Notes: a model not told the origin generated them from the letters alone. DNA of 64,000 nt from Fermentimonas sp. (GCA_028709385.1 JAQVXD010000009.1:1-64000); one strand, 5' to 3'; counted from the stretch's first letter, positions 7,861 through 16,973 are shown. Numbers and translations: made by a program.

Positions 7861-8918
7861 TTAAGAAAAAACTACATAATATATTACTACCGGGTGTGAT
7901 GCTTACAGCTCTATTTCTGCTGTCGGTTCTTCCCGTTGCAGCGCAGAGAGCTTCTGCGCATGCTACTATACAGCCAACCGAGATTATGATTGGTGAACAG
8001 GCATTGATCAATGTTAAAGTGATTACACCTAAAGATAAGACAATCTCGTTTCCTGTTTACGAGAGTGAGATTGTACCGGGTGTTGAGGTAATCGCAATGC
8101 TTCCCCCCGACACACTGATAGAGAATAATGTGATGACGTTGAATTTTAAGTATGTTGTCACATCTTTTGACTCAACTCTCTACCATGTGCCTTTTATACC
8201 AATCTTTGACGGAACAGATACAATATTTTCAAACTCCTTCGGTCTTAAGGTAACATCTCCTGAATTATCTGATTCAACCCTTGCATATCTGGAAAAGATC
8301 AACAGTGGGGCGACAGATTCTATCGATTTTGAACAGCTTCAGCTTCATGATATTAAACCGGTTCAGAAAGCTCCTTTTGTGTGGACTGATTTTTTATGGA
8401 TTTTGTGGCTGGTACTGGGAATTGCTTTTATACTGGCACTGATAGGGTTAGTTATATATCTGATATTGAAGAAAAAGAGAAAAGGATATGTCTTTAAGCC
8501 GCCGGTTGTACTTCCCGCACATGTAAGGGCTCTTAACGAACTGGATAAGCTGAAAGCCGAGAAGATATGGCAACAAGGTCGTGAGAAGGAGTTTTATAGT
8601 AAACTGACCGATATTCTCAGGCATTATATATATGAGAGAGAGGGAATCAACGCAATGGAGATGACTTCAGGTGAGATACTTAATGAGGTGAGAAAGTTAC
8701 AGGAGGTTGACTCGGTTTATGATAACCTGAAACAGATATTATCTACTTCAGATCTTGTTAAGTTTGCAAAGTATAAACCTTTCCAAGATGAGAACGATTT
8801 GAGTCTGGTTAATGCTTACTTCTTTGTGAATCAGACCCGGGAACCGGATCCTGTTCCCAAGAAAGAGGATATAGAAAAGGAATTAGATAATAAAGATAAA
8901 ACAAACATAACGAAATGA
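7857..8918 (+). CDS. Uncharacterised membrane protein between DUF58 and BatA
   Basis: This 353-residue protein starts with TTG (TTGA overlap with the DUF58 stop); that start gives a complete signal sequence ending near PVAAQ. An extracytoplasmic beta-rich region (about 30-165) precedes a single transmembrane helix (about 177-203) and a basic, helical cytoplasmic tail. The tail (about 218-330) resembles the C-terminal cytoplasmic domain of BatD in the same operon: both have a KA-type helix, an FY-containing helix, a Y at the end of the next helix, and a leucine-rich helix ending in a phenylalanine/alanine pattern (VKFAKY here, EFARYAP in BatD). It overlaps batA by four bases (ATGA). It is probably a BatD-like partner of the vWA proteins; its function is unknown. 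Confidence 0.8.
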   Translation: MIKKKLHNILLPGVMLTALFLLSVLPVAAQRASAHATIQPTEIMIGEQALINVKVITPKDKTISFPVYESEIVPGVEVIAMLPPDTLIENNVMTLNFKYVVTSFDSTLYHVPFIPIFDGTDTIFSNSFGLKVTSPELSDSTLAYLEKINSGATDSIDFEQLQLHDIKPVQKAPFVWTDFLWILWLVLGIAFILALIGLVIYLILKKKRKGYVFKPPVVLPAHVRALNELDKLKAEKIWQQGREKEFYSKLTDILRHYIYEREGINAMEMTSGEILNEVRKLQEVDSVYDNLKQILSTSDLVKFAKYKPFQDENDLSLVNAYFFVNQTREPDPVPKKEDIEKELDNKDKTNITK

Positions 8919-9898
8919 TTTTTCTGCATCCTGAATATCTGTGGTTATTATTGCTGCTTATCCCTTTGATAGTGTGGTATATAGTACGGTTGTCTAAGAT
9001 GCAGGCGTCGTTTAAACTGGCATCTGCAAATGCATTCAAGGGAGTGAAGCCCGGTGTTAAAGTGTACATGCGGCACTTACCTTTTGTGTTGAGGGTAATT
9101 TCAATAGCTCTAATAATAGTGGTAATTGCACGTCCGCAATCAGTTAACAGCTGGGAGGAGACTGAATCACAGGGAATTGATATTGTACTTGCACTTGATG
9201 TTTCGGGGTCTATGTTGTCTCAGGATCTGCAGCCTGACCGCCTGCAGGCAGCCAAGAAAGTCGCGGCGGAATTTGTGACAGACCGTAAAAATGATAATAT
9301 AGGACTGGTTGTTTTTGCAGGGGAGAGTTTTACTCAATGTCCGCTGACTACTGATCACTCGGTTTTGCTTAACTTGCTTAATGAGATAGAGTTCGGACTG
9401 ATAGAAGATGGTACAGCAATAGGACTGGGACTGGCGACATCAGTAAACCGTCTCAAAGACAGTGAGTCGCAGTCGCGTGTAGTGATTCTTCTTACTGATG
9501 GAACGAATAACAGGGGGCAGATTGCACCGCTTACTGCAGCCGATATGGCCCGTTCGTACGGAATAAGGGTTTACACGGTTGGGGTAGGCACAAAAGGTAT
9601 GGCTCCTACTCCTGTACAGACTCCTTTTGGTGTAAGAATGCAGAATCTGCCGGTTGATATAGATGAGAAAACGCTTACTGAAATTGCCGCGATGACAGGC
9701 GGACAATATTTCAGGGCTCAGGATACAGAAGGACTCAGACAGGTTTACGAGGAGATTGATGAAATGGAGAAATATCTTATCAGTGTGCAGAATGTAACAC
9801 AGCGACAAGAGTTGTTTCTTCCCTTTGCTCTTGCAGCAATGGCTCTTATATTGCTTGAGTTGATATTGCGCAGAACCTGGTTGAGGAATATTCCTTAA
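8915..9898 (+). CDS. batA: BatA: membrane vWA-domain aerotolerance protein
   Basis: BatA is a membrane-anchored von Willebrand A protein of the Bacteroides aerotolerance operon. In its 327 residues I see an N-terminal hydrophobic pair (about 8-25 and 55-72), a vWA domain with the metal-site motif DVSGS (95-99) and the later TDG of LLTDGTNNRG, and a C-terminal transmembrane helix (about 302-318) followed by basic residues. The start overlaps the preceding gene by four bases and batB follows after 17 bases, so the genes are probably cotranslated. Work on Bacteroides fragilis linked the bat genes to oxygen tolerance; the exact mechanism is not settled. Confidence 0.92.
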   Translation: MIFLHPEYLWLLLLLIPLIVWYIVRLSKMQASFKLASANAFKGVKPGVKVYMRHLPFVLRVISIALIIVVIARPQSVNSWEETESQGIDIVLALDVSGSMLSQDLQPDRLQAAKKVAAEFVTDRKNDNIGLVVFAGESFTQCPLTTDHSVLLNLLNEIEFGLIEDGTAIGLGLATSVNRLKDSESQSRVVILLTDGTNNRGQIAPLTAADMARSYGIRVYTVGVGTKGMAPTPVQTPFGVRMQNLPVDIDEKTLTEIAAMTGGQYFRAQDTEGLRQVYEEIDEMEKYLISVQNVTQRQELFLPFALAAMALILLELILRRTWLRNIP

Positions 9899-9915
9899 TT
9901 GATAAAAATACAGAT

Positions 9916-10938
9916 ATGTTTAGATTCGGAAATCCGGAATACCTGTGGTTGTATATTTTAATGCCAATATTACTGGTGTTATATATCTACCTGAACATCA
10001 GAAAGCTAAAGGATGTACAGAAAATGGGTACACTTTCAACGCTCAAGAGGATGATGCCGGAACTGTCTCTTAAACGCTCATATCTTAAGTTCTGGCTGAT
10101 CTTCGCAGCATTGTGTGTTGGAATAATAATGTTGGCAAGACCTCAATTCGGAACAAAAGTTGAGACGGTTGAAAAAGAGGGTATTGAATTGGTAATTGCA
10201 ATTGATGTCTCCAATTCAATGCTTGCTGAAGATGTGTCGCCAAACAGACTGGAGCGTGCTAAACAAATTTTATCAAGACTGATAGATGTTCGTGATAATG
10301 ATAAGGTGGGACTAATAGTATTCGCCGGTGAAGCGTATATTCAGATGCCGTTGACTTCTGATACACAATCAGCTAAAATCTTCTTAAATACAATTGATCC
10401 CAGTCTGGTTCCAATTCAGGGCACTGCAATAGGGCAGGCAATAAATCTTGGCATGACCTCTTTCTCAAGCGATCAGGAAGCCAGCAGAGCCATGGTAATT
10501 ATTACTGATGGGGAGGATCATGAAGGAAATGCTGCAGGAATTGCTGCAGAGGCTGCTAAAGCCGGTATACAGGTAAATATAATCGGGATTGGTTCTCCTG
10601 ACGGATCACCTTTACCTTCAAATGAGTATGGGAGTAATTTTATGACAGATAATGAAGGTAATGTCGTTGTTTCAAGGTTAAATGAACAAATGAGTATGGA
10701 AATTGCACAGAGCGGACAGGGATTGTATGTTCGTGCTGATAATTCCAACAGGGCTGTTCAGGCACTGGTTGCGCAACTTGATGAATTGGAGACAACCACT
10801 TCATCGAGTCTGTCATATTCAGAATATGATGAGAAGTTTACTGTTTTTGCTTGGATTTTGCTTGTAATACTAATTATCGAAATTCTGATTTATGACAAGA
10901 AGAATCCGATATTTCGTAATGTAAGAATCTTTGAATAA
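9916..10938 (+). CDS. batB: BatB: membrane vWA-domain aerotolerance protein
   Basis: This 340-residue paralogue of BatA has the same plan: N-terminal transmembrane helices (about 11-27 and 58-74), a vWA domain with DVSNS (97-101) and ITDGED, and a C-terminal helix (about 308-324). BatA and BatB share the ARPQ motif just before the vWA domain, which marks them as a duplicated pair. batC begins 22 bases downstream. BatA and BatB are thought to form a membrane complex with the TPR proteins BatC and BatE. Confidence 0.92.
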   Translation: MFRFGNPEYLWLYILMPILLVLYIYLNIRKLKDVQKMGTLSTLKRMMPELSLKRSYLKFWLIFAALCVGIIMLARPQFGTKVETVEKEGIELVIAIDVSNSMLAEDVSPNRLERAKQILSRLIDVRDNDKVGLIVFAGEAYIQMPLTSDTQSAKIFLNTIDPSLVPIQGTAIGQAINLGMTSFSSDQEASRAMVIITDGEDHEGNAAGIAAEAAKAGIQVNIIGIGSPDGSPLPSNEYGSNFMTDNEGNVVVSRLNEQMSMEIAQSGQGLYVRADNSNRAVQALVAQLDELETTTSSSLSYSEYDEKFTVFAWILLVILIIEILIYDKKNPIFRNVRIFE

Positions 10939-10960
10939 AATTGATATAGAGATAAAGACA

Positions 10961-11683
10961 ATGCGATTTAATTCAAAAAATATATTAGTTTTTCTGCTGA
11001 TGATGTTGATAACCTCGACGATATCAGCACAGAAAGATGTACGCAAAAATATTCGTAAAGGTAATAAGGAGTACAAGGAGCAAAAGTTCTCTGATGCGGC
11101 TGATTATTACGAAAGAGCTGTTGAGGGTAATCCTAACTCTAAAGAGGCAAACTATAATCTTGGCAACACGTTATACAGACAAAAAGAGTGGGATAGGGCA
11201 ATTGAGCAGTATAATCAATCTAATGCACTTGAACAGGAGGATCCGCTAAGAGTCTCAGAGGGCATGCATAACATAGGAAATGCAATGCTTCAAAAGAAAC
11301 AGCTTAAGGAGGCCATGGAAGCTTATAAAATGGCACTAAGAATGAATCCTGATGATGATGAAACGCGTTATAACCTGGCTGTTGTGCAGAAGATGATTCA
11401 GGACGAAGAACAGCAAAGCGATGGTGAAGATGATCAGGAACAACAAGAGCAGGATCAGGATCAGCAGCAGAATCAACAGAATCAGCAACAGCCTCCGCAG
11501 GATCAGGAGAAAAGACCTGAGCAACCCGAAGAGCCTGAACAGATGTCGCGAGACAACGCACGTCAGCTATTACAGGCTATAGAACAGGATGAACGGGAAA
11601 CTCAGGAGAAGGTTCAGCAGATAAAGGCTCAGGAGAGGGAAGAGCAGGCTGAGGATAACAGGCGAAGGAATAAAAACTGGTAA
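10961..11683 (+). CDS. batC: BatC: TPR protein with Gln/Glu-rich tail
   Basis: The ATG at 10961 (240 residues) is chosen over an upstream TTG that would overlap batB, because it places a hydrophobic signal sequence (ending near ISAQK) at the N-terminus. Tetratricopeptide repeats span about residues 25-145, with pattern residues such as NYNLGNTLY and RYNLAVV. After them comes a low-complexity segment (about 150-205) very rich in Gln, Glu, Asp and Pro, then a charged helical end. The protein is likely exported or membrane-attached and offers a protein-interaction surface for BatA/BatB. The Gln-rich DNA is CAG/CAA-dense and might vary in length. Confidence 0.88.
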   Translation: MRFNSKNILVFLLMMLITSTISAQKDVRKNIRKGNKEYKEQKFSDAADYYERAVEGNPNSKEANYNLGNTLYRQKEWDRAIEQYNQSNALEQEDPLRVSEGMHNIGNAMLQKKQLKEAMEAYKMALRMNPDDDETRYNLAVVQKMIQDEEQQSDGEDDQEQQEQDQDQQQNQQNQQQPPQDQEKRPEQPEEPEQMSRDNARQLLQAIEQDERETQEKVQQIKAQEREEQAEDNRRRNKNW

Positions 11684-11694
11684 GATATTCAGTA

Positions 11695-13527
11695 ATGACG
11701 ATGATCAATATAAAACGGAATATATATATAAATATTATTCTCCTGATTGCACTGCTTTCAGGGAGTATGGCTGTTGCTGAGGCTCAGGTAACTTTTAAAG
11801 CTTCAGCACCTGCATCAGTCATCGAGGGTGAGCAATTCAGACTTAGTTATGTATTGAATCAGGAGGGAAAAGATTTGCGTATACCCGATTTGCCTGATTT
11901 TGATATTCTGTTCGGACCAAGTACCTCCACAAGTTTTAGTCAGAGAACTATAAACGGGAAAACAACATCTGAGAGATCTGTAACTTATACTTATATATTA
12001 GTTCCAAAAACCACAGGTACCTTTACTATTCCACCAGCTTCTATTACTGTAGACGGGTCTAACTATCAGTCGAACTCAGTAAAGGTAGAAGTCTTACCTC
12101 CCGATGAAGCATCTGCAAGGGGATCTAAAGGCGAATCATCTTCAGGAACTGAAACAGTTTCCGAGAATGATGCATTTATAAGAGCTATTGTCTCCAAGAA
12201 TAATCCATATGAACAGGAGGGGTTCACAGTTACTTTCCGATTATATACAACTCTCAATATAGTTAATTTTGGTAAGATTCAATTCCCTGAGTTTGAGGGT
12301 TTCTTGGTTGAGGAGGTTGATGTTCCGGTTAACCAGCAGTTGCAGATGGAGAGGTATAACGCCAGGAACTACTACACTGCAGATCTTCGTAAAACACTAC
12401 TTTTCCCTCAAAGGTCAGGTCAGATTTCAATACCTTCAGGAAGACTCGAGATGGTGTTTTCTGTACCCTCAGGTAGGAAAGTTACTACTTTCTTCGGTTC
12501 GCAGGAACTGATGGTTGATGTAAATAAAACTCTTGTTACTAATCCGGTAGTAATAAATGTGAGGCCACTGCCTGCCAATCGTCCTGATAGCTATGCAAAT
12601 GCGGTGGGTACATTTACAATGAAAGATGATATTAACGCCACACAGCTTAGAGCTAACGAGGCAATTTCGTTGAGGCTTGAGATTTCGGGTACAGGAAATA
12701 TGAAGCTTATAAGTAATCCTGAAGTTGATTTTCCAAGTAATTTTGAGGTTTATGATCCGACTGTATCAAATGCACTTAATGTTACAAGCAATGGTTTGAC
12801 AGGTATCAGAACAATCGAATATATGGCAATTCCCCGTTATGAGGGCAGCTACACAATTCCGCCTGTTGAGTTCACCTATTTCGATCTAAATACAAATTCA
12901 TATAAAACTCTTACTACTGATGAATTCGATTTGCAAATAGCAAAGGGTGAGCCGGGAAGCATTTCGTCAAGTAATTTTGTTAATCAGCAGGATGTAAAGG
13001 TAGAACAGGATATAAGGTTTTTAAAGACCGGTGAACCATACTATCATTCAATAAGTGATTTCTTCGTGGGTTCACTTAGTTACTGGTTGTGGTATTTTAT
13101 CCCTTTAGTATTGCTTATTGTTATATATTCTGTCAACAGGAAGCAGGCCCGTGAGAATGCTAATGTTGCTCTTATGCGTAACAAAAAGGCAAATAAGATG
13201 GCAATAAAGAGATTGAAGCTTGCTGAGAAGTATCTTAAGGAACAGAATAAGGAGAGCTTTTATGATGAAGTTCTCAGGGCTATATGGGGATATTTTAGCG
13301 ACAAACTGTCTATCCCTGTAGCTAATCTTTCTAAAAACAATATCGAGTCAGAACTATCGAAAAACGGAATTGGTGATGAGCTTATATCCAAGTTTATAGA
13401 TATACTTGATACATGCGAGTTTGCTCGATATGCTCCTGCAGAAAGCGATGCCGAAATGGATATTCTTTATAACAGCACTATTGATGCTATAGGTGAAATG
13501 GAAAACCGACTCAAGAAAAAAAAATAA
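11695..13527 (+). CDS. batD: BatD: large exported membrane protein
   Basis: BatD (610 residues) has a signal sequence ending near AEAQ, a long extracytoplasmic region of beta-rich repeats (about 30-455, including the paired motifs TFTIPPASITV and SYTIPPVEFTY, so at least two related domains), one transmembrane helix (about 463-482) and a cytoplasmic helical domain with EFARYAPAE near its end. It starts 11 bases after batC; an ATG two codons in is equally possible. BatD is the most conserved large Bat protein and presumably couples the periplasmic and cytoplasmic sides of the complex. Its cytoplasmic domain resembles the tail of the protein at 7857-8918. Confidence 0.92.
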   Translation: MTMINIKRNIYINIILLIALLSGSMAVAEAQVTFKASAPASVIEGEQFRLSYVLNQEGKDLRIPDLPDFDILFGPSTSTSFSQRTINGKTTSERSVTYTYILVPKTTGTFTIPPASITVDGSNYQSNSVKVEVLPPDEASARGSKGESSSGTETVSENDAFIRAIVSKNNPYEQEGFTVTFRLYTTLNIVNFGKIQFPEFEGFLVEEVDVPVNQQLQMERYNARNYYTADLRKTLLFPQRSGQISIPSGRLEMVFSVPSGRKVTTFFGSQELMVDVNKTLVTNPVVINVRPLPANRPDSYANAVGTFTMKDDINATQLRANEAISLRLEISGTGNMKLISNPEVDFPSNFEVYDPTVSNALNVTSNGLTGIRTIEYMAIPRYEGSYTIPPVEFTYFDLNTNSYKTLTTDEFDLQIAKGEPGSISSSNFVNQQDVKVEQDIRFLKTGEPYYHSISDFFVGSLSYWLWYFIPLVLLIVIYSVNRKQARENANVALMRNKKANKMAIKRLKLAEKYLKEQNKESFYDEVLRAIWGYFSDKLSIPVANLSKNNIESELSKNGIGDELISKFIDILDTCEFARYAPAESDAEMDILYNSTIDAIGEMENRLKKKK

Positions 13528-13537
13528 CTTTAATCGC

Positions 13538-14398
13538 ATGAAATTGATAAAATATATATCTGTTTTATTTTTTGCAACAATTTTTACTTTGCAGGTTGCC
13601 GGACAAAATGCAGCCGCTCCTGTAACGTCCGAAGATTCAACTGTTGCAGAGAATCAATCATTACCTCAGAATGATATTGTTAAGGATGAAGAGGGAGTAG
13701 ATTTGGTAGAGAAGGCTTCAAACGCATATAGAAATAAGGATTACAAACGAAGTATTGAGCTTTATGAAGAGGCTGTGAACCTTGGAATTAAAGAAAACAG
13801 GATATCATCACAGATATATTACAATCTTGGTAATGCATATTTCAGAGATAATCAGTTAGGTAAGGCCATTCTCAATTATGAAAGAGCACTTCTACTTGAT
13901 CCGGGCGATGGTGATATAAGGCATAATCTTCGTTTTGCAAACAACAGGACTGTTGACAGGATTGCCACATCGGGTAATCTTTTTTTGATAAACTGGTTTA
14001 ATTCAGTTCGTAATCTTTTCAGTTCGAATGTTTGGGCCACTATAGCTATTGTTTTATTTATTCTTGTTTTACTGTCTGTTGCTGTTTATCAGTTTGTAAG
14101 GATACTTTGGGCAAGAAAAGCAGCCTTTTATTCAGGCATTGTTCTATTTGTTTTTATGATTATAGCCAATACATTCTCGTTCAGTCAGAAAAGAGAGCGT
14201 TTACGCGGTGATTCAGGGATAGTAATGGTTGGCGCAGCAGCAGTTAATGCTTCACCTGATGTTAACAGTAATCAGCTGTTTGAACTTCATGAAGGAACAA
14301 AAGTGAAGATCAGAAACAACGATGGTAAATGGTATGAGGTAGAGATTGCTAATGGTAGTGTGGGATGGACTTTTGAAGAGAATATAGAGATAATTTAA
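13538..14398 (+). CDS. batE: BatE: TPR and SH3-like membrane protein
   Basis: The ATG at 13538 (286 residues) is preferred to a GTG that would overlap batD, since it starts a signal sequence (MKLIKYISVLF, cleavage near VAGQ). Tetratricopeptide repeats occupy about residues 60-145, with YYNLGNAYF as the clearest. Two transmembrane helices follow (about 165-190 and 200-225). The C-terminal 60 residues form a bacterial SH3-like domain: ALQV-type start, GTKVKIRNNDGKWYEVEIANGSVGWTF-like pattern (about 255-280). This is the last canonical bat gene. The next gene begins 47 bases later. Confidence 0.9.
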   Translation: MKLIKYISVLFFATIFTLQVAGQNAAAPVTSEDSTVAENQSLPQNDIVKDEEGVDLVEKASNAYRNKDYKRSIELYEEAVNLGIKENRISSQIYYNLGNAYFRDNQLGKAILNYERALLLDPGDGDIRHNLRFANNRTVDRIATSGNLFLINWFNSVRNLFSSNVWATIAIVLFILVLLSVAVYQFVRILWARKAAFYSGIVLFVFMIIANTFSFSQKRERLRGDSGIVMVGAAAVNASPDVNSNQLFELHEGTKVKIRNNDGKWYEVEIANGSVGWTFEENIEII

Positions 14399-14445
14399 AC
14401 ATTTTCACGGTTCTATGAAAGCATAAGAATAATAATTTTAATTCT

Positions 14446-15147
14446 ATGAAAGAAGCAGTAGAGTCTTTATTACCTCTTGAACGTAACCTTTTCTTTGCAC
14501 TTAACGGAAGCGATTCTATTTTTCTCGATAATGTCATGTGGACATTAAGTGGCAGATTTGTCTGGATACCGCTTTTTCTTTTTATCATCTTCATTATGTT
14601 TTATAAGATAAATTGGAAAGGTGCTGCTTTAGTTGCTGTTTTCTTTATTCTTGTATTTGTTTTAAGTGATCAGGTTTCATCCTCCCTTTTTAAGCCTCTC
14701 TTTGAACGATTCAGACCTACACATCATCCCGATTTTATGAATTTGGTTGATACTGTAAACAACTATAGGGGTGGCAGATTTGGATTCATCTCCAGCCATG
14801 CAACCAATGCATTTGGATTAGCAGTGTTTTTATCTTTGATATTCAAAAGCAGATTAGTTACGCTAAGTACATTAATCTGGGCGACTCTTAACAGTTATAC
14901 CCGCTTATACCTCGGAGTTCATTTTATTTCAGACATACTAGCCGGAGCTATAGTCGGGTCAATCCTTGCTGTTCTCTTGTTTACAGTTTATACCTTACTT
15001 TATAAAGCACCTGTTAACACTATTATTCACACAGGAGACAGAGCAGTTTACAGCAGTACACATGCAAAAAATCTCTCCCTGTTTATATTGATCTATACCA
15101 CTCTTTTGATCATTTTTAGTCCAATTTTAGCAACATTACCACATTGA
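14446..15147 (+). CDS. PAP2-family membrane phosphatase
   Basis: This 233-residue integral membrane protein carries all three signature motifs of type 2 phosphatidic acid phosphatases: KPLFERFRP (83-91), the ISSHA segment with H118 in place of the usual PSGH, and TRLYLGVHFISD (152-163, with R153, H159 and D163). Five or six transmembrane helices are visible. Likely substrates are undecaprenyl pyrophosphate or phosphatidylglycerol phosphate; the sequence does not distinguish them. It lies 47 bases after batE on the same strand and may be read through from the Bat operon. Confidence 0.88.
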   Translation: MKEAVESLLPLERNLFFALNGSDSIFLDNVMWTLSGRFVWIPLFLFIIFIMFYKINWKGAALVAVFFILVFVLSDQVSSSLFKPLFERFRPTHHPDFMNLVDTVNNYRGGRFGFISSHATNAFGLAVFLSLIFKSRLVTLSTLIWATLNSYTRLYLGVHFISDILAGAIVGSILAVLLFTVYTLLYKAPVNTIIHTGDRAVYSSTHAKNLSLFILIYTTLLIIFSPILATLPH

Positions 15148-15279
15148 TCAATGTTATAATTTTAGTGATGAAACAATTTTGAAATAATTTCTTTGAATAG
15201 TTTGGAATATCTGTTTTTTTGAGTAAGTTTAGGGCATATTATCAATATTATTGAATTTTCAACATAAAAATAATTGGCC

Positions 15280-15579
15280 ATGGCAAGAACAATTTCATTT
15301 AATGATTTAAGAGAGCTGAAAGACAAACTCCCCGACGGTAGTATCCGTCAAATAGCAACGGAGTTGAATATGCAACCTGAAACCGTAAGAAACTATTTTG
15401 GCGGATACAATTACAAAGAGGGTAAGAGTGTAGGAATACATATAGAACCCGGTCCTGACGGAGGTATTGTTGTTCTCGACGATACACTGATTTTTGATAA
15501 AGCCTTAAAGATATTGGGGCTAACAGATTATCCGGAACCTGAATTGAGTGAAACTGATCAGGAAGAACAAGAGGAGTGA
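15280..15579 (+). CDS. Small conserved helix-turn-helix protein
   Basis: The ATG at 15280 gives 99 residues starting MARTISFND. The first half has a clear helix-turn-helix pattern (about 18-40: SIRQIATELNMQPETVRNYF), implying DNA binding. The middle (about 50-75) is a short beta segment with PGPDGGIVVLDD, and the end is an acidic Glu-rich tail. Similar small proteins occur across Bacteroidales but I know of no assigned function. It has its own intergenic region upstream and a strong terminator downstream, so it is a single-gene unit. The alternative start at a TTG two codons earlier is less likely. Confidence 0.75.
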   Translation: MARTISFNDLRELKDKLPDGSIRQIATELNMQPETVRNYFGGYNYKEGKSVGIHIEPGPDGGIVVLDDTLIFDKALKILGLTDYPEPELSETDQEEQEE

Positions 15580-15588
15580 AAAACAGGG

Positions 15589-15632
15589 AACCCAATAATT
15601 GATTTATACAATACTCATTATTGGGTTTTTTT
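15589..15632 (+). terminator. Rho-independent terminator after the small HTH gene
   Basis: AACCCAATAAT (15589-15599) pairs exactly with ATTATTGGGTT (15617-15627) around a 17-base loop, and the stem runs into a T tract ending near 15632. It starts 10 bases after the stop codon. Confidence 0.85.
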
Positions 15633-15696
15633 ATACAATTATATTAACCCTTACATCTGTAGGATAGCACCCTTAGATGTCACAAATAGCTTATGT

Positions 15697-16857
15697 ATGA
15701 AAAAAGAGAATAAAAACAGTGAGTCTAACGATGATAAACTTGTAACAGTAGCTATTCACACGTATGAAAAAGCACAAATATTAAAATCTATACTCGAATC
15801 GGAGGGCATACCTGCTGTCATACACGGCATAAATCTTATTGAACCTACTATTGCAGGCAGTGTAAGGGTAAGGATCAACGAGAGTGATCTGCCAAAAGCA
15901 TTACGTGTTATTGAGCAGGTGGATTTTAGTTCAAATATTTCAAAATCAGACGATGTGCAGGAGGATGCAAAACGAATTGTAAAAGAGGTACTGATTCCGG
16001 TTGATTTCTCTGATTACTCTCTTATGGCATGTGAGTTCGGATTTCGTCTTGCAGATGATTTAAACTGCAATGTAAAATTAATGCATGCATTCTTTACACC
16101 ATTTTATCCCGCTTCAATTCCGTTTGGAGATTCTTTTACCCTGCAGGCTACAGATAAGGATGTTTATCAGGACATAAAAAAGAACACTGAACTTGAGATG
16201 AATAATCTCATCAAAAGGATTGAGGATAATATCTCTAAAGGTGCATTCCCAAAGGTTCCCTATACTACCACACTGGTTGAAGGGCTACCTGAGGAAGAAA
16301 TTATATCATACTCGAAGAAAGTAAGACCGACTGCAATTGTGATGGGTACCAGAGGTAAGAATGCAAGGGATCTGGATCTTATAGGAAGCGTAACTGCTGA
16401 AGTAATGGATGGATGCAGAACCCCTATTTTCGCAGTGCCTGAAGATTCAAAAGTACGCAATTTGACAGAGGTAAAAAGGGTAGTTTTCCTTACAAACTTT
16501 CAGGAGAGGGAATTTAAAGCACTCGACATTATGATGAAGCTGCTTAAACCCTATCAGATCGAAATCATATTAGCTCATATTGCAAAGAAGGAAGATATAT
16601 GGAATGAGATTAAATTATCAGGATTCCAAAACAGACTTTCTGAATTGTATCCGAAGCTGAAGATTGGTTATATGCTGATTGACCAGTCAGAAAGCTTAGA
16701 AGAGACACTCGAGAAGTATGTAAAAGAGAACAACATTGATATGATTTCGTTGTCAAGTTCAAGAAGAAATATATTTGCAAGGATGTTCAATCCCGGAATT
16801 GCCCGTAAGATGCTTTTCCACTCAAATACTCCGATACTTGTAATCAAGGGAATGTAA
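15697..16857 (+). CDS. Tandem UspA stress protein with N-terminal DUF2007-like domain
   Basis: The 386-residue protein combines three parts. Residues about 16-75 resemble the DUF2007 putative signal-transducing domain (AQILKSILESEGIPAVI). Residues about 91-245 form a universal stress protein domain with a full ATP-binding motif G-2x-G-9x-G-S (GTRG...IGS in MGTRGKNARDLDLIGS). Residues about 258-386 form a second Usp domain in which that motif is degenerate (SLSSSRRNIFARMF). Only the first domain is likely to bind ATP. It is cytoplasmic and expected to act in stress or energy limitation. A bidirectional terminator follows. Confidence 0.88.
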   Translation: MKKENKNSESNDDKLVTVAIHTYEKAQILKSILESEGIPAVIHGINLIEPTIAGSVRVRINESDLPKALRVIEQVDFSSNISKSDDVQEDAKRIVKEVLIPVDFSDYSLMACEFGFRLADDLNCNVKLMHAFFTPFYPASIPFGDSFTLQATDKDVYQDIKKNTELEMNNLIKRIEDNISKGAFPKVPYTTTLVEGLPEEEIISYSKKVRPTAIVMGTRGKNARDLDLIGSVTAEVMDGCRTPIFAVPEDSKVRNLTEVKRVVFLTNFQEREFKALDIMMKLLKPYQIEIILAHIAKKEDIWNEIKLSGFQNRLSELYPKLKIGYMLIDQSESLEETLEKYVKENNIDMISLSSSRRNIFARMFNPGIARKMLFHSNTPILVIKGM

Positions 16858-16920
16858 TAGTCAATGTTGTAGTCGGGATAACTGTTTCTGATAATTTGAA
16901 TTCGTTAGTAGTAAAACATA

Positions 16921-16955
16921 AAAAAGGGTCTCAGTTAATTTTGAGGCCCTTTTTC
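16921..16955. terminator. Bidirectional terminator between usp and skp genes
   Basis: An A-rich run, the stem GGGTCTCA / TGAGGCCC (with one G-T pair) and a T run give a rho-independent terminator in both directions. It separates the convergent Usp gene (ends 16857) and skp gene (stop at 16974). Confidence 0.8.
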
Positions 16956-16973
16956 GATAGTGATAAATTTCTT

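Noticed and set aside
9440-9808. 122-codon open frame antisense to batA
   Set aside because: Shadow of the vWA gene; no start context or domain.
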